Assembly: GCA_963855995.1 (NCBI GenBank)
Contig: OY979718.1
Location: 32,988,982 to 33,052,981, forward strand
DNA: 64,000 nt
Origin: Muricea muricata
Taxonomy: Eukaryota; Cnidaria; Anthozoa; Malacalcyonacea; Plexauridae
Reading direction: 5' to 3'
Within the stretch, counting starts at the first letter, position 1, and each line of letters starts with the position of its first letter. Shown here in pieces: positions 23,996 to 35,879 of the stretch. The position numbers and the translations under genes are program-made. The notes beneath the pieces were generated by a model, which saw nothing but the letters and a program-made list of their open reading frames with translations, ran no database searches and had not been told where the DNA came from.

Positions 23996-26560
23996 ATGAT
24001 TCAGTTTTACCTGAAGAAAACACACTATATATAGTTATATGAGTACAGATACATGAACTTGTTGAGAATGTATTATCCTTTAACTGGTAAATTCATAAAT
24101 GACACTTTTTATTTCTATTGTATCAGACTAATAACACAAGCTACAGAATATACACAACACATGCAGTCAGGAAATATATAATAATCACTCAGTCATCAAC
24201 CTCAATAAGCATTCTCACTGCAGTTCAAAACAATTTCATACAAAATAAACAGCACCACAATCATACTGTGAGGGTAGGACTTGGCAAAGACATATAATAC
24301 TGAGATCATATCTATCAGAGTACTGACAAGGCCAGTTTTGATACAGTTAGATGCATCAGAGTTTAAGTTTATTTTTTAACAAAAAAGTAATTGGTTAAAA
24401 CAGCCAAGGAATAAATGGCCCACAAAGCAAATTTTTTTGTTGTTGTTGCTCTAAATAGTTGTTTTTGGCTGTTTTAACCAACAAATTTATGAACAATTCA
24501 ACCAATTAGTTTTCTGGTTGTGTCACAGACATGTATATCAACCATTCAATGGTCTTGGGTACAGTCAGTGTGTTTATTACATATATCAATAGGTAATTAC
24601 TACATAATTACTAATTAGTGCAGAGTTCAAAATTTTCATTGTCACACATTTTCAAATAACATGTTCGAATGCTGTTAAACTGCTTACTGGTCTGGAATCC
24701 CATATTTTCCAAGGCTGAATCATCAATCAAAATATCTGGCATCTAATTGTTGAGCCCTTGCAGCACTTGGTTCAACTCTTTTAAACCAAGCCTTGCATCA
24801 TTTGCTTTGACTTCGCATGCAAGTTTACCCAAAGCTGTTTCCAGGCAGTTATATGCATGCAAACCAAATTTTGTAGGTCTATAATAAGATAAGTCATATA
24901 TTAAGATAAGTATTATATCTTAATTACATAACAAGGTGTAACTTAGGCATTCAATGCAATAATACTCTACATGAGGTTATCATAAATCACCCTTCTATGC
25001 AAAATATTCTATTATTTGATTTGACAAAAAAACAATACATTAAAGAAGTATCAGCACTCTTCCCATTACATTTATCAGAAATGAATAATAAAATAGCAAA
25101 GTTTATAATTTTACATTTAATTCAACAGATTTACTAGTAGCAATTTTTCATTGATGAATGGAATTGTTCGGTGTCAAGCAAATTGACATTATAAAATCAA
25201 GTACTGTATAATGTAAGACACTAAGTGTAGAAAAAACATTATGGCATAAAGATTTATTGTTCAACACAAGATGCTCTACCTCTGAAAGAGCAGTGAGGCT
25301 AATTCATAGTAAATTAGGGCAAATTGATATGTATATAATTTTAGACATTTGCACCTTCTCCTCTAAAACTGATTTAATTTCCTTTACCAACATTTCAATC
25401 TCACACAATATTTTATCATTATCTGAATTAAACACCATTTCTTTCCTCCCAGTTATACAGCAAGTTTGATTAGAGGGGCAGGAAGTCTTTATTCGAACGA
25501 CACAAATCTAAGCAGTATGGTGTCAAACATGTTCAGTGTTAAGGATTCTTCAGTACCGGTAATAGGATGTTGACAGTAGGCCAATTAGTATCTTTGACTT
25601 TACACACCACAGTGCTTACAAGCATTTATGCTTGTAATAATAGGTGATATAAGGTTAAGGATGTAATTCTAATATTTTGTTGAGAACCACTCCAATAATT
25701 GGCCACATTAAAGCCAAGTCATCGTTGCAACCAAAATATTTTACTGCCATTCAAAACTATAAACCCTGAGTAGACTTTTACATGACTATTAATGTAGTTT
25801 CAACTGGATAGCCAAAAACTTTTTTACTTGAGCATATTAATCCAGCATAACAAATCTTACAATGAAACAGTTTGAGCATTAATGAAATTGTTTGAACTAT
25901 GAAAGTTTTAAGTACTTAAGTAAATAAATGTTAAGAACTCAACAATGTAGAAAGTCGTTAAAGGCCATTAAATTTCCCTGCTTAGATGAACAGTCAGCCA
26001 TTGAGTCTGGCTTCAAGCCTTTATGACCACATCATAACATGACCCCATCAGGCAATCAAGGCAAGAGACACTATGAAAACCTTGCCAGTCCAAAAAAAAC
26101 AGGTTAACAGAATTGAGTTAAATGCTATGCATCAAGGAAAATAAAGTAAATGAATTTAAATCTATTTATTTCCAAATACTATCGCGCGAAATTCAAATCT
26201 TAAATGCAACACGATTCTATTAAAAATATAAACGATGGAAGGAAGTAAATACTACACGTTAAATTTGCTTTATCCATACAAAAATCAAAACAATGTGCTT
26301 ACCTGACTTTTACACCTTCCTTTGTGATATATTGGGAGTTATTTCTTTGGTAATATTGGTTAAAATACTGTTTCTTTTGCTATAAACATCACCATTTATA
26401 ATACAACGTGCAAAAATGTGGAGTGGTCCAAGTGTGAAGATTCCCGGTGAGCTTTGCGCGCGTAGTACTACAACTGATCTCTAGAAACACTGGATAAAAA
26501 CCTACTTGCCCGCGGAACGAAAAATGAAATAGTTTACATTTTTATCGGGTAAGGAAAAAA
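23996..26560. other. AT-rich intron sequence, no gene recognised
   Basis: A short inverted pair, ttggttaaaacagccaa (24391-24407) and ttggctgttttaacca (24468-24483), is the only structure noted. No coding motif is seen on either strand. Confidence 0.5.
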
Positions 26561-27704
26561 CTAGAAGTTACTATCGCAAGGAAAGTGCTGCCGTACCACC
26601 TATGCAGCTATGCCTTGACTATACCAATTTATTAACATCATTTTCCACACTGTACGAATGAATTTTGTTTAAAATATTTGAAATTACAATATGCTATAAA
26701 TTAATTACTACATACTATAAAGTGCACTTTGAATTACATTTGTGCACTGTCATCGATTCTTGGTGCCAATAATAATTTTAAACTACCATTCAACATGTCA
26801 ATGGAAGTCATACCAGACTTCAAGAAGAAAATATGTCTTTCAAGGTGATACACACCTTCTTTCTTGCAATACTATTTCCAGGTAATTTAAATAATGATAG
26901 TAGTCAACAGTATGATTTTTTGTCCAATATGTAGATGTTCCAAATTTATTTAGCATCTACGTACTATCGATTAATTAACTAGTTAGCATGTAGTATCGAT
27001 AACTTGTTATGGTACTGTACATGTACGGATATTATCTTGGCATACAGATTTATCCCAGATGTGCATGTTGTAGTTTGAAAATAAGTATGGTAATTTAACA
27101 ATACTGTGCTTGACATATTCCATCCAATTGCATACATTATGATGAACCCAAGATCCATCCATCTGGTGGATTTGAAACAGGCAACGTTAGGTACAGGAAT
27201 TTAATAATACATGGGATAACACATTCCATCCATTGCATATGATGTACTATTCCATACAATCTTGAAAATCAGCATTTTTCTTTCAATGGAATACATTTCT
27301 GTTGAGAATTCCCATCCTATTTTTACATGTGGTGTAACATATCCAGATTATAATAAGACTGTAATAACCATTTGATTTTATCCAGCAGTTTAGTATCTTT
27401 TATGTTTTATCCAGCAGTTTTGCAACATATGGCACCTTTCAGATCAATCTGGATTGCAAAGAAATAATTGATAATATTTAGTTAGAAACCAAAATAAATG
27501 AAATAGGGGGGGGGGGGAGGGGGTACAAAAAAAACTTACCATTTTCTTGTCTTGGAAATCATTATTTTTATCCATACAGTGATAACAATGAGTAAAGTAG
27601 TAATTATTCTATAAATTAAATTATTATATCTTAAAAGGTATATAGCCAATTACATACAAGATTATGACAGGGATCTACATATTGAATCCCTCTATTGTTG
27701 AAAC

Positions 27705-30700
27705 TCAATAGTTTTCTGTTCTAAATGCACTGGTAGTAGCCTGTGCTAACTGATCTAGCCTGTTTTCTTCTTCAAGCCTATATTGTAAGTTAGCTGATGA
27801 CTTCAAGGATGATAATCGTTCATATGTCATTGGTTCAATGACACAGGATGCAAGTGATTTTACTCGGCTAATAGCAACATAGGAAACTCCAGCAGTTCTT
27901 TCAGATTTGCCAATATCAATCCATGCTTTTGCATGTGTTAGTCCCTGGCTCTTGTGTATTGTTAGAGCCCAGGCAAGTCTAAGAGGTAACTGTTGCCTCT
28001 CATGGATGCCTATTTCTGTCTGCGATGAGACAGTGATTGGACATATTGGAATGCACAACGGTTTGCTTTCAATAAATGCAGGACCTCTGTAGTTCTCAAA
28101 TTCTACCATTACTGCAATAGGTAAATCTGGTGGTTGATAGTTATTCTGATAGATTATATCAACAACTGTTCCAGTGGCCCCATTGCAAAGACCAACACAT
28201 GACCATAAATTCATGGTTAACATGACTCTAGCACCTTTTGCTAGAAACACAACAGGTTCTAATCCAGACATGTCATCTGAGGATATTTTCTTGGCCACTG
28301 CAGAAGAATGTAGAGCATTGATATGAGCAATTGGAAGCCCAAGTTTTGTTAGTTGCTCGTGGTTGTAATTACCAACTTGGTCATTGCTGTAGAAGAGTCT
28401 AGTAGAATCTTCAAATTCATACAAGTTAGTGACATTAGATGGCTGACGAGTCAGAAGTAATTCCCAGTCATCAACTGTGGATTCGCCTTTGCGAAGTCGT
28501 AGTAATAAATCTCTGAACTGAACTTGTTCAGGTGTCATACCTTGCACACGTTGATTTACAGTCAGTTTAACAACTTTGTCAAACATATGATATGCTTGAA
28601 AACCTTGTTCACCAACAGCATTTGATGGTTTAGCATGGTAAAGAGACTTATCTGCTACTGGTGGTAATTGACCTGGATCACCAGTCAAAATCAAAGATTT
28701 GCCTCCAAATGCTTTGTCATTATAACCAGTTGCTTGTTTACAACGTTTGTCCATCCAACCAAAAGTAACTTGGCCAAGCATGGAGTATTCATCAATAATG
28801 ATGCAATTAATGTTATTAAGACTCTCTTGTACCCTACACAAACTTTGTCCTGTTAGATCTTTATTACCCCTTGACCCTATAGGTAACTTTAATAGAGAAT
28901 GTATAGTTACACCTCTAATATTATATGCTGCTTTACCAGTTGTAGCAGTAACTGCACATCTGCTTTGTAACAAGTTGCGAATTGCATTAATAAGGTAACT
29001 TTTACCAGTTCCTGCAACACCATTTATAATGAGACATAATGACTCTCTGTCAGATGATGTATCATCAAAATGAGACTTGACAATATCATAGGCAAGTTTT
29101 TGCATTTCACTAAAACTGTTGATGTCAACAACCTCATATTGCTCATGAATAGTGTATTCCTCTTTATTCTTTTTTATCCAAGTTGGCATTTCTTGGATTT
29201 GTTGTTCTGAATAATTGGCACTGTCAAGATGCCAGTTTTGCATTGTTTCTGGGGTTTGCCCTAGTGAGTTATCAAACGGAGTGTGAAGGTCTGATATTAC
29301 CATCCACTCTTCCCGAGTTCTCTCTTGTTCTTGAGAAAGTTCATTTTCTGGCTCTTGACTTTGAATGACAGCTTGTAACTTGTCAAACCAGTGTGGGACA
29401 TTAGATTGTCCATATGGTGTTTGTAAGAATTCTTGCCATGAATTGATTAAAATCTCATCTGTTGCTTCTTGATCACCCCAAGCATTATTCTGGGTTGTTT
29501 TCCAGGGTTTATACCTTAAAAGTTGATATTTACAATAAAGCCCAAAATTTGGGCCTTTGGGATTAGGAGAATATGTTGGGAATATTCTGGGTATAACATT
29601 TTCCGGCAATTTTGTCAATTCATTATTGGAAACTTTGTATGTTGTTGCAAATCCAACAAAGTTCATATTCATTACATTTTGTGAACTTTTATACTGCTCT
29701 CGATTAGCATACACATCAAGAAGTGAGTAATCAGTACATGATTCACCTTCTTCTGTTGTATCACGCACTCTACGTGATCCATTCAGACTGACTGGCATCA
29801 CTTTGAAGGATGAGCTGTGAAGTTTTAAAGACAATAAATGATGCATTGTCTCCTGAGCTGCATAATCTCTTTCTCCAAGAGATTTCATAACCACCTTCTT
29901 AATAGCTCTACGAGGGTCAGTATTACTGTCAAGATTTTGCACAATTGAATTAAATGCCTGTGTTAACATAGGTGACCTTGGTTCACCTTTTGCTGCATAT
30001 TTTGTGAGATATTCAACACAAGCATAATGATCAATAACAACTTGAATATCACAGTTAGCTCTCCATCCTTGGAGTTGAAGTTTTTGATGGTTATTTAACC
30101 TTGAATCATTTCGTTTAGTCACAATCTTAGCTCGATAATGTTCTTCCCCTGAAGTGTGAATCTTTTCAAATTCTAATTTTGTCTGAAGACAATGATCAAA
30201 AGGGAAATGAAATCTACATTTTAATTCAGTTTCATTTGACTTTTTTCTAAGGCAATAGCTTGTACTACAACGAGTGTGTCGCTGAACCATGTTTAACAGA
30301 TCTATATAATCTGATTGTTTTTCATGTTCTGGAATATCATTATGACGCCTTTGACATGGATGAGCTTGAGGTCTTATCCAGATGTCCTCATCTGGTGAAT
30401 TCGGATTAACAGTTGATAATAGCCAGTCAACATACTGACATACTGTTTCAGCTGCTCTTTGCCCAGCTTCAACATCTTCATCTAGTTCAGTTGTGTCAGA
30501 ACAATTGTTTTCATCTTTGTATTTTCGGGCTAAGAAACCTTTCAAAGCAGTTTGTGTAAGTTGACACAAACCTGGGTCATTATTTAGTTTTGCAGTGCCA
30601 TGACAATGGATACTGCCTCTTCCCTGATATTCATATCGAAACCAGTGCCATTTTGCCCCCAGTGATTCGTAAAGCCAGTGTTTTATGAAGCTTTCTAATC

Positions 30701-30722
30701 GTTGGGTAAAAAACCAATCCAC
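27705..30722 (-). pseudogene. Helitron RepHel, C-terminal part: Rep (HUH) and Pif1-like helicase
   Basis: An open frame of 1005 codons. Near its start it has [16 protein letters not shown], the HUH metal-binding motif of rolling-circle initiators, then [10 protein letters not shown] with the paired catalytic Tyr spacing YxxxY. The helicase part has Walker [11 protein letters not shown], Walker [48 protein letters not shown] and YVAISRVKS, the motif order of Pif1 SF1 helicases. Rep nicks and joins single strands; the helicase unwinds. The true reading frame continues upstream ([15 protein letters not shown]) but is one base out of register with the 500-codon frame beginning at 32257. A single indel near 30757-30775 therefore separates the two halves. 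Confidence 0.9.
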
Positions 30723-30754
30723 AAGATGGGGATTGCTAATAACATTTTGGCGCC

Positions 30755-32347
30755 TTACATCACTGGTAGAGTTACAAGTTTAATTTCACAGTCAGGATCA
30801 GTTTTAAACAGGTCATGTAATTCTGGCCAATGCATATCTGCAGAGGAGAAAGTAAAGAATAATGTTGGTGCTCCAACATTAGTTATAATAGCTTTCAGGT
30901 CTTCCCGTACTCTATTCCAATAAAAACTTGTGCCAGCAATGTTCCCAACATATCTAGATACCTTAGACATAAATAGATTAGCATTGTTGCTGGCAGCCAT
31001 TTCACGCAGTTCATCAATCGTAAGATGTGCTTCACCTGGGTTCTGTTTGAGGAATATTCCACTTTGTTGCAAGATTCGTTTCCTCTGAATCATATTAAAA
31101 GCCCAATAAGAAAATCTGGGATGGTTAGCAAAACGGTATACCCATTTACCATCAATAATTTCAGCAAATTTTAATAGATGCTTTATTCGTTCTTGAAGAG
31201 GGACATCTCTTAGAAGTCCTTGATTAGTAGGATCACCTTGCCCATCTGGAAATAAGGTTGGGAAAGCCATTGTGGCCAGATGAGATATTTGATATTCATT
31301 TAATGGCTCGTTGTCAACTGATGGCCATTGCATTGGTTCATTTTCAGAAAGCTGGTTTCTAACAGCATTAATTTCCTGTTGTTGTTGTTCACCAACAGGT
31401 AGAAAACTACTCATTTCAGTAGCAGCATTATAAACAATATCATCTGATGGGTTATCAGTAGGAGGACCTGTATCAGGTGAACAATCATCATCTGAGATGA
31501 TATCATCATCAGCCTCAACTGTCATAAGCTCTGATGGTACACCATTTTCAGGCAATATGTTTAATGCATCTTCATTTATTATCAACTCAGAATAATGTGG
31601 GTTATTGTTCTTAAGCCAAACTAAAGCATTGTGCACTTTTTGTTTTCGCACTGTCACATCTTTGAAGGTATTGTCTCTACCTTTAACCTTAACAATAATC
31701 ACAGCCAAGTCTTTGGGATATCTTGGCAAAGATGTCGCAAGTTCTGTGACATTTTGGGGCAAGTTAATACAATGCCCTGAGTAACCTCGTTGACCACCAG
31801 GTTTAATATAAACTCTCATGATTGGCAAAGCACGAGCAATTAACATTTCTTCAGTTTGAGTTAAATTTTGTAGTTCATGTGGAACTTTTGAAGGTATCAT
31901 TGAATTTTCTGAAGAAAATTTCTTTGGAGATTTTTTATCTCTACAACATCGTGAACACACATAAGGTGTCCTAGGTTTAGATTTCAAAGGCCATGCCTCC
32001 TGACACACTGTACACTGACTGACAATGTACTTAACAGACTTATGGAATTTATTAATGTTAGTTTTAGCCCAACATTGCTCTTCAATAACACCATTGTTGG
32101 TGTTATCAAACATATTTAAATAGTGCTGTTGATTTATTTCATGTTGAGACTGTGAAACTTCCTTTGCCCGCTTTTGTTTCTTATCATAGCTTTCTTTCTC
32201 AAGTCTGAGTTGTCTCTGACTTTCAGTTTCGTCGGACCGTTTACTTTTTTTAGACACACGGTCCTTTTCAAGTCTGATTTGTCTCTCATTGTCAGTTTCC
32301 TCTGACCGCTTACTTTTTTTAGACAGACTATCCTTTTCAAGTCTAAT
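30755..32347 (-). pseudogene. Helitron RepHel, N-terminal part: zinc-finger-like and Helitron N domain
   Basis: In the same frame as the 516-codon frame upstream, from which one stop codon at 32348-32350 separates it; the first Met after the stop is at 32257. It contains CTVCQEAW ... CSRCCRDKK (a Cys-pair cluster), an acidic Asp-rich segment ([11 protein letters not shown]), [17 protein letters not shown] and the Helitron-like N domain with IQRKRILQQ and [24 protein letters not shown] and [17 protein letters not shown]. The frame ends LVTLPVM at 30755 through the indel noted for the downstream half. Confidence 0.85.
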
Positions 32348-32620
32348 TTATCTCTCACTGTCAGTTTCCTCTGACCGCTTACTTTTTTTAGACAGACTAT
32401 CCTTTTCAAGTCTAATTTGTCTCTCATTGTCAGTTTCCTCTGACCGCTTACTTTTTTTGGACAGATTATCCTTTTCAAGTCTGATTTGCCTCTCATTGTC
32501 AGTTTGTTCTGACCGCTTACTTTTTTTAGACACACGATCTTTCTCAAGTCTGATTTGCCTCTCATTGTCACTTTCTTCTGACCGTTTCCGTTTCATAGAC
32601 TTACTTACTTTATGAAGTCT
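32230..32620 (-). repeat. 57-bp coding minisatellite in the Helitron
   Basis: Six or so copies of a 57-bp unit encoding a basic 19-residue repeat ([16 protein letters not shown]). Likely coiled, highly charged. The nonsense codon lies within one unit. Confidence 0.85.
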
Positions 32621-33898
32621 AATTTGTCTACCACTGTCAATTTCATTTAGCTGTTGCCTTTTTTTATACACATTAGCATTTTTAAGCCGTAGTTGTTTAT
32701 CAAGTTCATTTTCTACTGACCGCCTTTTTTTTTGGTAATCTTGATCTTTAGCACATTTAGCCTCTTGCTGAGCACCACATTTATGTAAATGGAGAGGCAC
32801 AATTTCAAATAAATTGGTATTTAATGCCACTGCAAGGCAATACAAGTATTGTTCTAACTCTAGAATATTGGCAAATTTCATTACAACAGCAGTGCCATTG
32901 GGATTAGGCATGCCATTTAAGTCTCTAGCATGGGAGTCAATCAAATAGAAAAATTCTGTTTGCTTAATTAAGGCCATCATATAGCCTTCCAAAATTAAAA
33001 TAGCATAACTATCATTAAAAAATGCATTCAAAAGTGCTGTGTGAATATTATAATAATGAGATTCAATCTCTCCTTCCATTATGACAAGACCTTGACACTC
33101 ATCACCATACTTTATATACAAAATTTGGTTTTCATTTTTTTCCTTATTGGGTTCAATGGGAACTGGTAAATTATCATTGTTTCGTGCCTCAGATGGCTCC
33201 ACCACAATGGGCAGATCATTATTATTTTGTGCCTCAATGGGCAGATCATTGTTATTTTGTGCCTCAATGGGCAGATCATTGTTATTTTGTGCCACAATTG
33301 GCAGATCATTGTTATTTTGTGCCACAATGGGCAGATCACTGTTATTTTGTGCCACAATGGACAGATCACTGTTATTTTGTACCTCAATGGGCACATCATT
33401 GTTATTTTGTGCCTCAATGGGCAGATCATTGTTATTTTGTGCCTCAATGGACAGATCATTATTATTTTGTGCTACCACAACGGGTAATCTAACAGGCTGC
33501 AAATTGACTGTGTCGATTATATCGTAAGAAAACATGCTCGAACAGCCTGAAACACTAACAACTTTTGGCAAGTTATCTATAGACAAAAACTCAACACCCT
33601 GTTCTAACACAATTAAGCCTTTATTCAGTGCTTTTAAGTACATTTGGTCACCTTGTGATAAAACATTATCAAGCATTGTTGTCGACCAATCGATCAGTGG
33701 GTTATTTTGGGCTGTAATAACTGCCGCTAAACTCATAAAAGCACACTGCTTTCCCCTAGTTTGAACGCTAAAACGTTCATCGCCTTGGTGCATAGTAGCA
33801 CAAAGAAATAAAGCCATATTTACCTGATTTTTATATCTTCCAAGAAGTTTTGTAAATTCTCGCTTGACCCTTGAGTCACAGTCTTCGCAGGAGACCAC
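32348..33898 (-). pseudogene. Helitron N-terminal extension: cysteine-protease-like region and long peptide repeats
   Basis: 516 codons. Residues about 45-110 have RGKQCAFMSLAAVI, with a Cys in the place of a thiol-protease nucleophile, and WSTTMLDNVLSQGDQMY. Residues about 300-370 have YYNIHTALLNAFF and FFYLIDSHARDLNG, a DSH motif as expected for the Asp/His pair. This resembles the C76-type (herpesvirus tegument-like) deubiquitinase fold reported in some Helitrons; that assignment is from memory and moderate. Between them lie about ten 10-residue repeats based on NDLPIEAQNN. The C-terminus carries 19-residue repeats based on [10 protein letters not shown] and [10 protein letters not shown]. 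The frame stops where one repeat has TAA in place of the CAA (Gln) of its sisters. Confidence 0.7.
33200..33475 (-). repeat. 30-bp coding minisatellite in the Helitron
   Basis: Ten or so copies of a 30-bp unit encoding AQNNNDLPIE variants on the minus strand. All six frames are open here, which explains several spurious overlapping open frames. Confidence 0.9.
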
Positions 33899-33904
33899 AT
33901 GGAA

Positions 33905-34002
33905 TGAAATGCGTGCGCATTACAAACGAAATTTGTTCGATTCCCAACCCCTTCTTTTCACAAACGTAGCTAAATTCGTCCCCCCGGAAATACGACATCT
34001 TA

Positions 34003-34048
<46 letters not shown>

Positions 34049-34320
34049 GGACACAAATCGAGATTTCGACTATACATAGATCGGGGCGGAAGACTGGGTC
34101 GAGTGGGCTCTGGGAAAACCACGCTCGTTGTCAAGAATAGTGTGCTGCCTCGCTGGCGCTCGGCAGCAATAAATACAGAACATTCTTATCTAACTGCTAC
34201 TGGACAACCGGACGGCATAGATTTGATGTGTTGTGAGAGATTTAATCATATTTTGGCTAATATTTTTATCACATCCAGATTTGAATATCTAAGACTAAGC
34301 TCGATATTCTGAGTCGACAT
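33905..34320. repeat. Repeat unit with (AGAC)n and a sequence shared with 46596-46760
   Basis: (AGAC)n runs from 34001 to 34046, followed by acaaatcgagatttcgac and later gtcaagaatagtgtgctgcc and tcgctggcgctcggcagca. The same blocks occur inverted at 46596-46740. Perhaps a SINE-like or retroelement fragment; family not recognised. Confidence 0.5.
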
Positions 34321-34436
34321 GTTAGGACGGATAAACTGAAGTTAACACCATGTTAATATGATGATGACAAATTATATATTATTTACATTTACCATATGAA
34401 ACTCTTCATGCATTTGCTTCGTAACATACCAAAAAC

Positions 34437-34772
34437 AAGGTGTGCTTTCTAACACACCTAGCTGTGTTTCTCAAACTCGTGCATGGTGTGTTCCAAAACA
34501 CGCCATGGTGTGTTCTCATCAAAAAGGTGTGTTTCCTAACACAGCTTGTATTTTTCAACGGTGTGTAATAAAAGGTGTCTAAAAATAAGGTGTGTTTTTG
34601 TACACATCTTGGTGCGTTTTCTTACACATATTGATGTGTTTTCCAGCACACATTGGTGTGTTTTCCAACACACCATGGCGTGTTTTCTGATTATAAATAA
34701 AAAGGTGTGTTAAAATTACACACCTTTGTGTGCTATTGTGCACACCTTGGTGTGTACTAAAACACACCTTGA
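34437..34772. repeat. Cluster of AACACACCTT / AAGGTGTGTT inverted motifs (right)
   Basis: Same hairpin-forming motif as 23643-23995, about 15 copies. Together the two clusters bracket an 11-kb block that includes the Helitron. Confidence 0.8.
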
Positions 34773-34830
34773 TAATAATTTTTTAAGTAGGATTAGGATG
34801 CTAACCGAAAACCACCCAGTTATTTAACGA

Positions 34831-35055
<225 letters not shown>

Positions 35056-35247
35056 GCTTGTGAAACTCTCCAATTTTATGCATCAATTTGCGAAGTAATT
35101 TTGAAAATACATGTTATATAAGACGAGAAAATCAAAGTTAAAGTTTATGAAAATCAACAGAATTCTGTATCAGAGTAAACAGACTCCTTCACGCTCATGA
35201 TTTCTTTTGTGTTTTCTTTATGAATTATTAATGAGTTTCACAAATAT

Positions 35248-35437
<190 letters not shown>

Positions 35438-35879
35438 TCATTGCCATTAAGGTTGTCCAGACGAACTATACCTACATACATGTATATCGAACACGTGACT
35501 ACATCATTATATGCGTCGGCCCGCGTGGGGCGTAAGAGTGCGTGCTAGTTGCGGGACTGATTAAGTTCGGCGAATTTTGTACAATGCCACGTCTGCATTC
35601 GGACGATTTACGCTGGCGAATGGTATACCAAAAACTTTTTTTGAGAAGAGCTATGAAGAAATTGCATTGCAACTATTTGTTAGTCCAAAGACTGAGTATC
35701 GGACGATTAGCACGTTAGTGATACCTTGTTGATATCACTGATATTTTGGCTGTTGTTAACACGCTTGCAAAGACAGCGTTTGTATACATAGCCTACTGAG
35801 GTTACAGCAAAAATAAACTCGTGCAACGTTTGTTTCAAAATTTACTCATGTTTTAAACAATTTGTTCAAATGTAACCAG

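Larger units (their letters stand above)
26561..33900 (-). mobile_element. Helitron-type rolling-circle transposon
   Basis: Coding strand is minus. The 3' end is placed at 26561: on the coding strand the sequence ends TTGCGATAGTAACTTCTAG followed by T. The same terminus occurs at 49720, after which the two loci differ. CTAG fits the CTRR end of Helitrons, and T fits insertion between A and T. I could not see a clear terminal hairpin. The 5' end is not defined and is probably beyond 33898. The noncoding 3' part (26561-27700) is AT-rich and contains a poly-G run near 27506. The element sits in the intron between TE exons F and G. Confidence 0.75.

Noticed and set aside
33112..33527. Open frames on both strands over the Asn-rich repeat region
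   Set aside because: They are shadows of a 30-bp coding minisatellite whose real frame is the minus-strand Helitron protein.
34097..34312. Gly-Ser-Gly-Lys-Thr (P-loop-like) start of a 69-codon frame
   Set aside because: It lies inside a dispersed repeat also present at 46.6 kb, and the frame has no other NTPase motif.
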